Shown here piece by piece: positions 29,543-41,046 of a stretch of 64,000 bases of DNA. The first letter of the stretch is position 1, and the number at the start of each line of letters is the position of its first letter. The position numbers were made by a program, and so were the translations under genes. The stretch comes from Arabidopsis thaliana (Eukaryota; Streptophyta; Magnoliopsida; Brassicales; Brassicaceae), in the NCBI RefSeq assembly GCF_000001735.4, contig NC_003076.8, positions 6,758,001 to 6,822,000 of the forward strand. Direction: 5' to 3'. The notes under the pieces are model-generated. The model was not told where the DNA came from. It made no database searches and worked only from the letters and a program-made list of their open reading frames with translations.

Positions 29543-30000
29543 TTACCCCTGGGCTCTAGCCCAACGTGAGAGCTGATAGAGTTGTACAGTCTCGTTTGAT
29601 GCATGGCACGCAAGTAGCAAATAGTTACGTGGTTGCACCATCCAGGCAAACCTCATGAACAATGCAGAGTAAACGCACATAGCTGTACAAAGAAATTCAA
29701 AAGATGACGTGAGAGGCTTAGCTAATAATGTTGCATATAAGAGCAGTCTCTTTTATCATACCTGACGACATGTTTCCAGAAATCATTTCAGGGGGCTTTT
29801 GCATATCCACCAAACCCTATAGTGAAATCAATTCGAAAACTATAATGAATCACCCAAAAAGATGGATAGAATAAAAAAAGACATGGAAAGAGAAAACATA
29901 CAGCAGCAACAAAACCCCAATTAGCGATAGGCCCCCAGAAATGAGTTGTTTTTGGGCCAATGGGACTGTTCAAGAATGCTTGGAACCTTGATGTAGCCAT
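29543..30000 (-). CDS. MPC1: Mitochondrial pyruvate carrier subunit 1
   Basis: Three coding exons (30000-29902, 29816-29762, 29682-29543) give a 97-residue MPC1-family protein. The family forms the inner-membrane carrier that moves pyruvate into the matrix, working as a heteromer with another MPC subunit. Typical sequence is visible: [40 protein letters not shown], and the block [30 protein letters not shown], with two to three hydrophobic spans. The Met at 30000 fits because a splice acceptor (TTTCAG) lies just upstream, so the longer frame from 30015 starts in an intron. A noncoding leader exon lies at about 30523-30640. Animal homologues are slightly longer (about 109 residues). The likely locus is At5g20090. 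Confidence 0.93.
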
Positions 30001-30707
30001 TTCTACTGAAATCAAGAATTGTGAAAGCTGATTATCACAAAACCATCATTTCGAGTTCAGGATATGAGAAAGCTAGATAAGACTAATGATTTCAATAATA
30101 CAGTTTTTTTGTGAATGTCAACTACTAAGTGTGATAAGTAAATTGGTCAACACAGATTCTGTCTAAACTTCGAAAAAAGAGCCCATAGAGATGAAATAAA
30201 GCACATACAGGATTTGATTGGAGAATCAAAACACACTTTTACTTAACATAAAGCCAAATCCATCATATCAAAAAATCTTATATCACAAGCACATTAAGAA
30301 ACCCAGAGCCGGTTGTGAGGCAATTGCACAGAGCCCTCGAATTTTACGAATTCTCGACAAAACCACTCCATAAAGTTACATAAACATCACAATTCGTTTC
30401 GATTCCCAATCTTAAATCTTTTATGGCCATATGATGACGACATAGAAACCGAAGAATTAGGTTAGAATCAATCTTGTTATTTGATTCTTCCTAAGACTAT
30501 CTACTTTGAGATCGACACTAACCTGATGGGATTCGAAAGCCCGATTGGTCTGAGAGGAAAATCGAAGAAGCTTGTCCCCAAATGAAACGAGTTGGTGAGG
30601 GAATATTAAGACAGAGCGACGAAGAACAACACAAGTCAAAAGCTAAATGGGTTTGGGCTTCGTTTACTTTTTTGCCAAATGAAAATATATTAATTAATGG
30701 ATATGGT

Positions 30708-30727
30708 CGGTTCGGTTAGCCAAACCG
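30708..30727. repeat. Palindrome of CGGTTCGGTT type
   Basis: CGGTTCGGTTAGCCAAACCG forms a near-palindrome just upstream of the MPC1 leader. It belongs with the related words at 13136 and 42980. Confidence 0.6.
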
Positions 30728-31409
30728 GAGATATAAAATCCTAGGAAAATGTCACTCACAAAATGTACTAGTAATCACTAATCAGCTTTAGAATTAAATA
30801 CAAGCTGAGATAAACAAAATAAAAGCACTAAAGCAATTTTCAAGAAGCGAAAAACTTATTTTAAGACGTGCATGAAAAGTCAATCTTCGAGAGTTGATTT
30901 CATTTTCATCGGTTTTGAACAATGTTTGTGGAAGACACCAACGTTTCATAATGCTCCATCATATATACATGTCATTCATAGTCATACTAACGCTTTTAGT
31001 TCTGCATTGAATTCGTCTCTAACTTTTACTTCCTATGAAGAACATCAAAAGATATCATTACCCGTCAAAGAACCATTACACCAGTCACCACGTCCATGAT
31101 ACTCCATTGTCAGTGGTAGAGGAAGGTTCTTTCGAGGTGAAAAGTAAACACTTGATTTGCATACCTACCAATACGGAGGAATTTTACTCATTGTGTGTGA
31201 TACTGATACAATATTGGAAGGTTTCCGATCCACTCTAGCTATAAGAAAGATCCTTTTCATTACTCTTTTTTCAAATGAAACAAGAATATATATTATACAT
31301 CAAGAACGGGTTCTCTGGAAATGGTTGCCGCTACAACATATCATATAGTTTGAGAATATCGAAGCCACCAGAAAACATTTAGGTACTGATGGGATTGACG
31401 ATATTTAGT

Positions 31410-31646
31410 CTCTTAGACCAACTCCAGTAGTTTCTTAGTAAAAACTCATACAATTAAAAAAAATAAAAATATTGAAAAGTTAAGAAACAGATGAGAGAGA
31501 ATCTCTAAAATTCCTAATATTATGATCGTTTCTATTACTTATATACCTTGTTTTTTTGGTTTTTTAGATGTAAAAATAAAATATTAATACTTTTTGTTTT
31601 TTTAGAAACTACATAAATTTGATACGCTGGAGTTGCTCTTAGACCA
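31410..31646. mobile_element. MITE-like element with 11-bp direct repeats
   Basis: CTCTTAGACCA occurs at 31410-31420 and again at 31636-31646, flanking a 215-base AT-rich segment. The segment begins ACTCCAG and ends CTGGAGTTG, which are inverted to each other. TAGTTTCTTA near the left end also faces TAGAAACTA near the right end in inverted sense. This is the form of a short nonautonomous DNA transposon with a target-site duplication of 9-11 bases, as in Mutator-like elements. No coding capacity is seen. The family call is inference. Confidence 0.6.
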
Positions 31647-31826
31647 TCTTTATGGGTGAATCTAAGTCCAGATTTAAAGCCCAATAGATCCGAAAAATAA
31701 ATCGAAAATGATAGTAAACAATGGATCCGAGTCCATTTTTGGATTTTTAGCCCACCTTTGGATCCGAGTACGTGTCAATTTTTCATTGATCAAACGTTCT
31801 GTATTACACAAAAATAATCCCTACTT

Positions 31827-31873
31827 TTTATCCTATATTCCTATTTTTGGTTATCCTATATTCCTATTTTTGA
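31827..31873. repeat. Two-copy tandem repeat, about 23 bases
   Basis: The unit TTATCCTATATTCCTATTTT followed by TG occurs twice back to back, with near-perfect identity. Confidence 0.7.
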
Positions 31874-32152
31874 TAAACAATCTCATTTTACCAAATATTG
31901 TTAGTTTAAAACTTTAAACTACAGATATGAAACCATAATAAGAAAATAATTATGAAAAGAAAAAGTAAACAAATTAAAAAGAAAACTTCCAACTTAACAA
32001 TTAAAACCAAAATAAAAAGAAAACTTCCAAAAAGGAAAACAAGTAATAACAAGAAGAAAAAAACATAGTTTCCCATAATCAATTAATATGCTTGTTTTAC
32101 GTTTTCTTCCTTGACAAAATTCACAATTCCATTGAAAGAGAGAAGAGAAAAG

Positions 32153-32494
32153 ATGGCGTTGCAGAGATCAACAGCGTCGTTTAGGAGACAAGGATCGTCA
32201 GGACTCATCTGGAACGACAGGTTCTTGAGCGGAGAAATTCGCAACGACGAAAGACAAGAAGACCGGTGCAACGATCATCGTGACGGATCAATGGCTGCTA
32301 CGACTGCAACAGTGAAACGTAGCGCATCAGACGGAGGATGTGGCCATGGTGGAAGATTGGGGGAGCTATCTCCAGCGTTGGATCCACCTTCACCTAAAAT
32401 ATCTGCCGTTGGTTGTGGCTTTTGTTCTTTGTTTTCGTCTAATGGGAAAAGAAGAAGCAGAGGCAGGAGAAGATCAAGCGGTGGAAGTACTTAA
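32153..32494 (+). CDS. Small MAPK-substrate-family (MASS-type) protein
   Basis: A single-exon, 113-residue protein, likely At5g20100. It opens MALQRSTASFRRQGSSGLIWNDRFLSGEI when read in pieces, the signature of the small plant family described as MAP kinase substrates (At1g80180-like). A second conserved patch reads DPPSPKISAVGCGFCSLF; the Ser-Pro in it is a plausible MAPK site. The tail is basic (GKRRSRGRRRSSGG). The first ATG in frame is at 32153; the frame is open further upstream but without another ATG. It is probably soluble and phosphorylated. Function beyond that is unknown, though relatives are linked to stomatal patterning. Confidence 0.82.
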   Translation: MALQRSTASFRRQGSSGLIWNDRFLSGEIRNDERQEDRCNDHRDGSMAATTATVKRSASDGGCGHGGRLGELSPALDPPSPKISAVGCGFCSLFSSNGKRRSRGRRRSSGGST

Positions 32495-33541
32495 TTTATC
32501 TTTAAACGGTAATTAATGAACATAATTTAAACGATTATGAGATCATATTTAGGATTTGATTATGTTCTTCTCTCTTTATGTAAAAATTTCGAAATCTTGA
32601 TGGATAAAGCCTAGGAATGGCTTTTGGTTTCAAGAGAAGGCTTATTTATAGATTGATCCTTACGAAAATGTGTTTGTTTGTTTGTTTTCATCGATTTATC
32701 AATCAAGTAAGGAGTCTTCTAAGAATCTGTTTTGGAATTAGTCATGATGCTAGAGACCAAAATAGTTTGAATGGTATTTCTGAATGTAAGAAGCTTACGT
32801 CAAGGATACAATAGTTGGTAAATTCTAATGTATCTGAATTTCTAGCATTCTTGTTTTGTTGAATTCACTTCACAAAACAAAAATCTAGAAAGAGGAAAAT
32901 TTGACGAGAACTTCTCTTTGTAAACCTGCCCGTGGTGGTGATATTGGTTCTTAAGACCAAGGATAGAACTCACTACATACCCGGTTTTGATACCACCGTG
33001 AATATTGTGCATGGACGACGTGGTTACTTAGGTTTCTGCCCGAACGCTTTATTTGTGGTGGATTTACGGAAAACTCTTTACTAACGATGAAGATCATATT
33101 CCGATCCCGATGCTACATTTATAAAAATAAATTAACCTCTTACCCCTCAACTCCTAGCTACGTTGTTTTTCTTTTCAACGATATGAAACTTTTGGTGTTA
33201 TGTAAGACTCAATAGGACCTCTCATACAACGAGTAGAAAGTCGAAATAAAGTACAAAGGCTTGTTTATGCTATCGCTCTAGGATTTTTTCCCCAATCACT
33301 AGTGGTGTCCTTATGAGCTACTTCATGCGGAAATGAATGATTCACCAACCTTTCGCCTACTATGATATGCTCACATTCGAATCTTTAATAAAAATCATTT
33401 GATTTCTTCCATCTTTGAGGAAACAGATTTAATTGTTTTTCCAACTTATGATTATATATATTTAAAAACATAGTAATAATGAATTTACAGTAAGCCTTTT
33501 GATTACCATTGGTATAAGTTGTTACAACCTAAAGAAGAAAA
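32495..33541. other. Spacer with a possible retroelement relic
   Basis: Begins with the 3' UTR of the MASS-type gene. At 32981-32995 the minus strand reads TGGTATCAAAACCGG, resembling the primer-binding site that follows a plant LTR. The sequence to about 33420 is unlike the usual AT-rich spacer. No coding remnant was recognised. Confidence 0.4.
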
Positions 33542-35253
33542 TCAATGGGGAGAAGCAGGACGAACTTTGGTTTTGAAGAGGAGAACGTAGAGTTTGTCCA
33601 TTGAGAAATAAATAAAACAACCTGTCGAATGTGTCACAAACGACCCGAAACTTGATCCCACTATGCAATGCCATGCTGGTCCATACCCTTTGTCAAACTC
33701 CTGCATAAAAAAATTTCATATCTCACTTACATCAAAATAGATAAACATTTTCTATTGAAAATTTGATCCTTTTTACAACAAAAGATCTTATAGTCAATAA
33801 TCCTTAACGTGAAGTTTGAGAGAGAGAGAGAGACAAAAGAGGAATCCAAAAAAATAAGTGTAAGAAAAGGGATAAGGGTGGAAGAGGACCACATGGCTCT
33901 GTTGGGTCATTCCCCCTTTGATGCCCTTCTCAATATTAGCTGGACCATTTCCCCATCACTCTGTTTTATTATTTAATTCTAGTAATCACTCTTCCATCCA
34001 TTTTTTTTGAGATCCAAAACTTATATAATTCAATATTCTGCAGCCCATATAACACCGGTCATTTGTTTGATATTGACATCAAATATCATGAAAAAAGCAA
34101 TTGGTTAAGACTTAAGAGAGATGATGTGTCATTTTCCTATCATACTTTGTAGTCATGTGAAAACTTTTAATGACTTAGCGACAATTAGTAATTTAGATGT
34201 TTTAGGTATTAGAAATGAGTTTCTGCCTAGTTGTTCGTTTATATGTGGCTTGAACGAAAAAACCAATACAAGCTATCTTTGTCTCATCAATTTGTATGCC
34301 CATTCCATTTATTTAATCTTCTCCAATAATTTAAAATTCACAAACAAACTTTATAGGTATTCTAAAACTGTAAATTGTTGCGCCAAAAACACAAAACAAC
34401 TTCAAACACTCAATATTTTTTTTCTTTGTCAACAACTTAAATATAACTAAAACGGTTCAAATACTCAAACCAATATTTCAAAAGAAAATATATACATATA
34501 TTTACAAAGAAAAATCGGATAAATCATAAACTGAACTAGACTATTATGATTGGTTAAATGCAAATTTTGGTTTACAAACCTATTTAAAGATATCATCTAA
34601 AATAACAAAAACCATATTTTAGTGACACTGTAAGTTTTGGTATTATCAATTTTCTTTTTGTCTTTTTCTTCATGAAAATCAGCCTCTTGTGATATAAAAA
34701 CTATTCATGCATATGTAAACAAATGATTTAAATAGGAGAAAAGGACAAAAAGAAAAGCAGAAAGGAAGAAAAAAAGGGTTACCTTCTTGAGATTGAAAGC
34801 CATGTGCTTCGAACTAAACTTCTCCAAACTATCTAAAGTCATTCTCGCACACCTAAACGCATGTGCCTGCATAAACCCCGGCATGTCCGCAGCTAGTATC
34901 CTCACCGTCAACATCTCCGCCGCTGCCTCTATCCTCGCCGCCGTATCCCTCTCCACGTGAGACACCGATTTTCTCCCCTCCTCCGCCGCGCCACCGCCTT
35001 TCTTTCTTTCATTATTTCTACTACAAGTAGTCTCTAACTCGAATATATCCCTCATCACATGGTTTTGATGACTTTTATTCGACTGGACGATTGGTTTTTC
35101 TTCTACTTCTTGTTGAGATATTGATGGTGTACTGATCGGGATCTTTGGTTTGGATTTAGGGTTTATGAGTGAGTGTTTCGACGAAGTGATTGAGAATTTG
35201 TAGAAGTTCATGAGACTTTTCTTCTTCGACTTTTTGGGTCTCTCTTCATTCAT
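33542..35253 (-). CDS. Dynein light chain (LC8/DYNLL-type) domain protein
   Basis: A 209-residue protein from two exons, 35253-34783 and 33700-33542, likely At5g20110. The C-terminal about 100 residues form the LC8 domain: [71 protein letters not shown] and a closing strand [17 protein letters not shown] (read in pieces). The first about 105 residues are basic and low in complexity. Flowering plants lack dynein motors, so LC8 proteins here act as dimerising hubs for other partners; that is family knowledge. A TATA-like word lies upstream near 35316. The intron is 1,082 bases, long for this window. Confidence 0.93.
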
Positions 35254-35701
35254 TGTTTTTGTTATTTTTTCGTAATAATATTTGTGGAAACTCTTTAGTG
35301 GCTCATATGCGTTATTTATACGGAAGAGTCAGAGACAGAAATGAGTCCGCTCTCTATTATTATTAATTCTGTCGAGTTTGCAATTGAATATATAGCACAA
35401 TGTAATTTTATTCATCAATATAACATAATTATTTTATAATCCAATGGATTGCATCCTATGCGTACCATTTCTAACATTTTCTTATGATTTTTTATTTGTT
35501 GGTTTGCAGAAGGATAATAATTGAAATCGGAACTAGCTAGGATTGTACAAAATATTAACTAATCTACCGTCACATGTGCATAATTTGCCTAGCAACATCT
35601 AAGAAAAGGTTATTATATATTAGTTTTAGTTTTGGACAATAATTGTTTTGATAAAACACAAACTTCAAACATAAAAACAGCAATAATCCTTAATCAGAAT
35701 C

Positions 35702-35737
35702 AATGAGGCAGTACCTCCCAATGAGACAGTACCTCCC
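35702..35737. repeat. Two-copy 18-base tandem repeat
   Basis: AATGAGGCAGTACCTCCC is followed directly by AATGAGACAGTACCTCCC, one base different. Confidence 0.8.
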
Positions 35738-37366
35738 AATTGGAGCTAGTTAAAGTGGCAATGCCGCGCCGACTTAAGGGCTATCGGCTAGAAAAAACTC
35801 ATGAGTATGAGATGATCGAGAATCTAAGTGGTGTGATACAAGATCAACACTAATAACAAACCACTACGTTATATTGCAAGTCATGGTCAAATTCGTCGTA
35901 ATTTAATAACTGAGTAATAGCCATTTAATATACCCCAAAATTAATTAACTCGGCCGTACCAAGACCAAGACAATAATAAGAGTGGAACAAATCAAATAAT
36001 GTGGTTTAGAAAGTGAATACGGTGATTTATAGAATCAAACCATGTGGCTTGTTCTAAGTCAAGTGAAATTAGCCTCTTATTTCTTGTCAACAAGTGTAAT
36101 CAATATATATCTTGGAGATGTTTGTTTAATAAGTTAAATATTGTTTTGTTGAAACAACACTTACTGTTCTCAAACACTGTTTCCGGGTCCCCAAATCTGA
36201 TATTTTATTAGTCGTTAACCTTATCGATTTATGCTCATCAAATCAGGACCCGGTCATATATGGACCCTCTTGGCTCGTGAACTTCCAACCAAGTTTAGTA
36301 GGGGTCTTATAAGACAATTTGAATTAACAAAGAATTTTTGTGCATTTGTTTGGTTTATATATGGTGGGGTTTTTAAAATCTATATCAATCTTGATAGTAT
36401 TTATGGTAGTGCACAACAAAACATAATTGAATTCCAATATAATTTAAAATTATGTATTAGCTACAGATTTTTTATGGTTGAGGGGTAAAATCCGTAGTGA
36501 ACTCGAATTTAGTCACATATGACCACCGGTTAACTATGTGGTTATAGCATAGGTCAATGGTTTCAAAAATGCAACGTAAAGTAGTCACCGTGAAAATTTG
36601 TGGGTATGACAAAAGATTTGTCACGAATACGTTAGTTTTCTCACTAAAAAGTGGTGGCCAAAAAGTTATTTCTGAAGCACTTGCATACTTGTGGCTAAAT
36701 ACTACTCTTTGGCCATTTTAGCTAAGTAAATAAGTAATCACTATATAGCCACAATAGGTTGGTCATGTTTATGTTTTTTCTTAACCGTTGGGATTCCAAA
36801 GGTTTCCTACATCCAAAAAACTAATCGTATGAGGCTTTGGATCTGGATACACGTTCGAAAATATTTCAAATTTAAAGCACGGGTAGGTGGCCAAAATGAC
36901 TCGAACCCAAAATTCTCCCAGTTGGGAGTGGTTAATATTAGTGGCTACATAGAAAACACATGGCTACAAATATTTAGTGGTTACTTGCTACTACCTTAGT
37001 TACTAATAATGTATAACGAAATGTTAAAATAATTAATTAAGTATACAGATTTATTTGCAAGAAGACATGTGTCGTTTCAAACAACCATAACTCTCCTTTA
37101 TCGCATAACTTAAGATCATGATTTTTTTTGTTCCATTATAAACTTGACTCAAAGATATTTGATTCACTTAACTTGAAAAAGTTTGATAAAGCTAAAAACC
37201 TAATTATCCTTTCAAGTTGTGGAGAGACTAAAAACGACAAATTTCATGTGATTCTTGCTACAAAAGTGTTACCTAAACCGTAACAGAAAAATAAAGATCG
37301 CAATTTAATGGGACTACTAGTGATGTTTATCTGTTTTTAACTTTTTATCATAGAAGAAAGAAAGCA

Positions 37367-37380
37367 AAACGACGTCGTTT
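37367..37380. promoter_or_regulatory. Palindrome AAACGACGTCGTTT in a promoter
   Basis: A perfect 14-base palindrome centred on GACGTC, a bZIP C-box core, about 30-60 bases before the likely leader of the downstream gene. Its regulatory role is inferred. Confidence 0.5.
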
Positions 37381-37888
37381 CGTTAAAATCTGCTTTGAAA
37401 ACGGTTCAGTTGCCAGACTCTCTCAAAACGCTTCAGTCTCCAAGGAACCTAAAAAAGCTTCCTTTTTGGGACGAAGTTTCTTAGAGAATTTGTGATTCCG
37501 ATTCTTAGGGTTTTCACCAAGCGTTCCTTCGCGACGAGCTCTCAATTTTTGAGGTTATTGATTTCTTCTTCTGATCGAATTTTCCGTATCTGCTAGTGAA
37601 TTCTTCTTTCTCAGCTCAGGGTTTCTCAATTCTCCGTTCTCGATCTCTTGATACGATCGATCTTTCGAATTGAATCCATTTGTCAATTTTTCGTTGCAGT
37701 CTCGTTGGCGGCGCAATCATCATAGACTTTGGGGGATCGCTTGTAATGAGACGAATTTCAAAGTTTGGTATCTTTTACTTGCCTGAATTGACCAATTCGA
37801 CTTTTATATAGAGACGTCTATTAGGGTTTTGTGTTGCTAAGGAGGTGGGATTATTGTGTACTAGAGGGTTCTTTTAGCTTCTAGGAAC

Positions 37889-38921
37889 ATGTCTGGTGGA
37901 ACTCCAGTTGGTGGTGGTGGGTACATTAGGCAAAGACATAGCCAAGGTTATGCTTCTGGTGGTGATGATCTTGAGGATGATGCTTGCTCTAGGCCACAGC
38001 CTTTTTCTTTAGAGAATCCTAGAAGTAAAACCTGGGTTGAGATTTTGGAGAATGTGCTTTGGATTGCATCTGCTGTCTTCATTGTCTATTTTGGAGACAG
38101 GCACTCTAATATGATACATATTCTCTTACGTGATGCTCGGATCAAAAGGTAACATATTTCTTGATGGGCTCTTTTCACTTTGCTCTTTTTTGGATTATTG
38201 CTTGTGTTATATATGGCTAAAAAGAAAACATATGTGGCTCACTTTAAACTTGAAGATGGCCCTAGAGGTTTGAAGTCAATATTCTTGGTTATGATGGTTT
38301 ATTGTCAAAAATGGTGTGGGAAAATGTAGCTTCTCTTGTCATGGTTTGGTGTAGTTTACTGAGATTTCAACATTGTTTGGGATGATGGTTCTTGCTGAAA
38401 ACCAAAATAAACATAATGCATTCATTGGCCTTGTTTCCAGGATGCCTTTGTATTTCGGGATGTTGGGAATAGCTGTGAACATTATAATCATAATCTACGA
38501 AAGCATGTTATCTTGGAGCATGAGAAGGTTTGATGAGAAATGGGAACTGTGGAGTATCTCTGCTCTGCCTTTCATCACCCTACTCGGCATCATTTCATTT
38601 GGCCTGTAAGTAAATCACATTTTCTAGTCAATCAGGAACTACGCGAGTCTCATAATAGTTATGTGTGACAAAATTTGCAAAATGCAGGCTCTCCTTTGCT
38701 CTGTGGCCTATATGGGGCTTCTTGACTCTCCCCCTTCTGGTATGATCTCAGTCCATAATAAACTCGTCCTTGTAGACAATCTCATCTGGTTATGAATATA
38801 TTGGTTTTTTTTTTTTTTTGATGATATGCAGTTCACATTGTTCATGGCATGCCTTGTTGTGTTCCCACATCTCATGATCATCAAATTCAGGCCTCAAAAC
38901 GACGAACTCCGCATAGATTGA
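37889..38921 (+). CDS. Four-span membrane protein, TMEM128-like (tentative)
   Basis: A 188-residue protein from four exons: 37889-38148, 38441-38605, 38688-38739, 38832-38921. After a Gly-rich, hydrophilic 45-residue start come four hydrophobic spans: around WIASAVFIVYFGD, MLGIAVNIIIIIYESML, FITLLGIISFGLLSFALWPIWGF, and LLFTLFMACLVVFPHLMII. It closes with the polar tail FRPQNDELRID. This topology and length fit the TMEM128 family of ER-type membrane proteins, which I offer tentatively. The likely locus is At5g20120. A spliced leader precedes the ATG. Function is unknown. Confidence 0.85.
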
Positions 38922-39484
38922 TCTGTAGAGAATGGAGATAGTGTTATTGGGAACGTTGAAACCCTTTTGTTATTCAGAAGTCAATAAATCTGAAAGTGAA
39001 GGGGGAATTTGTTGGTTTGTGGTATATAGATAGATGAACTCATTGATCAATAGGGATCTTTTTTTCTCTTTACTGTTTTTGGTCTCTGAGATTGGTTCAT
39101 GTCTTGTTTCGTTTCTGAGTTCAGTGAAGTGAAAAATATTCTCATTCAGTCTCCTTCAAACTCTAGTTTTCGACGAATTCAATCTGTAGGGTAAAACATT
39201 TGTAGTAGAGAAGGCTCATAAGCTATAAGACTACAACAAGCCTACAAAGCCACAATTTTACTAAGAGACAGGAATCTAAAGAATGCAAAGGGTAAGAGTA
39301 AAAAATTCTATGGATCAGAAAACAAATTAGTCATGCTAACCTTCATTTTATTTAAAGTTTTTTATTTTTGTCATTAAAATCCAAAAAACAAAAGCAAATG
39401 CTACCAATACAACAGACTACAAAATGTAGGAGAAATTTGGTGAAAGCATTATTGTGGTGGGATAAGGGAGAGGAAGAGAGAGCG
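38922..39484. other. Spacer, 3' UTR and next promoter
   Basis: 3' UTR of the membrane-protein gene and the promoter of the next. Nothing else was seen. Confidence 0.4.
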
Positions 39485-40700
39485 ATGGGACACGTAACGA
39501 GGCTATTGATAAACCCTTCGTCTTCCTCGCCACTTCTCCACCTCCGTTGTTGCCACCGGACTCTTGACCCTAACTCTGTCTTCTCTCTTCGAACCTCAAT
39601 CACCAAAAGCAAGGGACGATTCTCTTGTCTTTTCTCCGGCGGCAACCAGAGAGAGGTTAGTTTTCTTACTTACTTCCCTTGATTCTTCGAAAGGACAAAT
39701 CTTGTAGAATCTGCTGAACCCAATCAGAGCGTACATAACATGGGGTCGAATTGTCTGACTCTTTTTGAATGGTCTTACTCAATTAATTATGCTTGTTACT
39801 GATAAGGTTCTGAACAAGTTTAGCAGCTCAACTCTTAGCTATATGTCTACTGTATCTAGTCTAGGACTGGGTGTAGCAGATTAGATCCGCTGTGAGTTAG
39901 ATTCGAGAGTAGGAGTTTCATAAGTTTGTGTTGATTGGCCATTTGGCTGAGAGTTTCAAGTTCCTCTTTAATCAACTCTCTCTGGTTTGGTGAATTCGTA
40001 TGAGAATAGCAGTTGGTTAGCAATAACTTCATTCCAGGAAGTACAAAAACCCACACTTTCTATCTCTCTGAATGAAAAGTTTTATGACAGAGCGACAAAA
40101 CTAAAGAGAGACAGATAAGAGGTAGCTTCATGATTTGGTGGCTAATACTCTGCCGTTCGATTTCCTTGATTGTGCAGGAGCAAGCTCGTAAATCATTGGA
40201 AAGCGCTCTTGGTGGGAAGAAGAATGAGTTTGAGAAGTGGGACAAAGAGATCAAGAAAAGAGAAGAATCCGGTGGCGGAAATGGTGGTAAAGGTGGAGGA
40301 GGAGGAGGTTGGTTTGGAGGTGGTGGTTGGTTTAGTGGCGACCATTTCTGGAAAGAGGCACAACAGATTGCCTTTACCCTCTTAGCAATACTTGCCGTGG
40401 TATGCTTTAAGTAAATGTATTTGGTCTTTCATGAATAAGACTTTTTGTTGTTGATGGTTTTGAATTGTTTAATGGTTGCTGCAGTATATGGTGGTTGCGA
40501 AAGGTGAAGTCATGGCTGCATTTGTGTTAAACCCGTTGTTGTATGCGTTGCGAGGAACACGGGAAGGTTTGTCTTCTCTAAGCTCCAAACTCATGGGAAG
40601 AGAAGCTTCCAAAGTGAGTGGTGACAACTCAGAGGAGATGTGGAAGAAGGAAGGTTCCACTGCTAAAGAGAGCGTTGTCCGGAAATGGGGAAGTGACTGA
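39485..40700 (+). CDS. Plastid-targeted Gly-rich membrane protein, unknown function
   Basis: A 202-residue protein from three exons: 39485-39655, 40178-40399, 40485-40700. The first about 50 residues are rich in Ser, Arg and Leu and nearly free of acids, as in a chloroplast transit peptide. Then come a charged helix (EQARKSLESALGGKKNEFEKWDKEIKKREE), a glycine-rich linker with repeated GGGGWF, and one or two hydrophobic spans (QIAFTLLAILAVYMVVAKGEVMAAFVLNPLLYALRG). The tail is hydrophilic. I do not know a named family. The likely locus is At5g20130. The start chosen is the first ATG in frame; the frame is open further upstream but lacks a better start. Confidence 0.85.
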
Positions 40701-41046
40701 AACACAATTCTTAAAGCTGACTCAAGAAGAATGACTTTGGGTGTTTTTGTAACATCAAGATGAGATAATATGCAATCGACCTTTTCAGTTTTGTAATGGA
40801 GGATAGGTATTTTCTGTGAACAAGAAAGAGTGACTCTGTTTGTAACTTCCATCATCCATTTTTTTAACATCAAGAGGAGAGCAAATATGTCTCATAGATA
40901 AATGCTTGTCCACAAATAATGAGCAAGCTTAATGTTGTAGCCTGTAGGTTTGTGTCTATACAGCTTTTCTGTCGTCGCAATCTTAAAATTATAAAGTAGA
41001 TGGAACCTCTACATACGTCTTATGGTAACATTTGGCCAAGCTCTAG
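40701..41046. other. Convergent 3' ends
   Basis: 3' UTRs of the Gly-rich protein gene and of HBP5, which converge here. No gene was seen. Confidence 0.4.

Larger units (their letters stand above)
30001..32152. other. MPC1 leader and repeat-rich spacer
   Basis: The MPC1 5' UTR intron and leader reach about 30640, with TGGGTTTGGGCTT promoter words near 30647. A palindrome CGGTTCGGTTAGCCAAACCG lies at 30708-30727. Overlapping short frames at 30870-31350 show no family. A MITE-like element (31410-31646) and local tandem repeats (31827-31873, and AAAAAGAAAACTTCCAA twice near 31975 and 32014) follow. The end is the promoter of the next gene. Confidence 0.45.
35254..37888. other. Large spacer with repeat relics; leader of the next gene at the end
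   Basis: Holds the dynein light chain promoter, an 18-base tandem repeat at 35702-35737, and a segment at about 36500-37000 with repeated GTGGCTA / TAGCCAC words. A 14-base palindrome AAACGACGTCGTTT lies at 37367-37380. From about 37400 comes the leader of the membrane-protein gene, with a probable 5' UTR intron from about 37553 to 37700. No gene was recognised. Confidence 0.45.

Noticed and set aside
30872-31348. Three overlapping short plus-strand frames (possible F-box or kelch relic)
   Set aside because: I could not align any piece to a family with confidence; frames overlap out of phase and lack conserved motifs.
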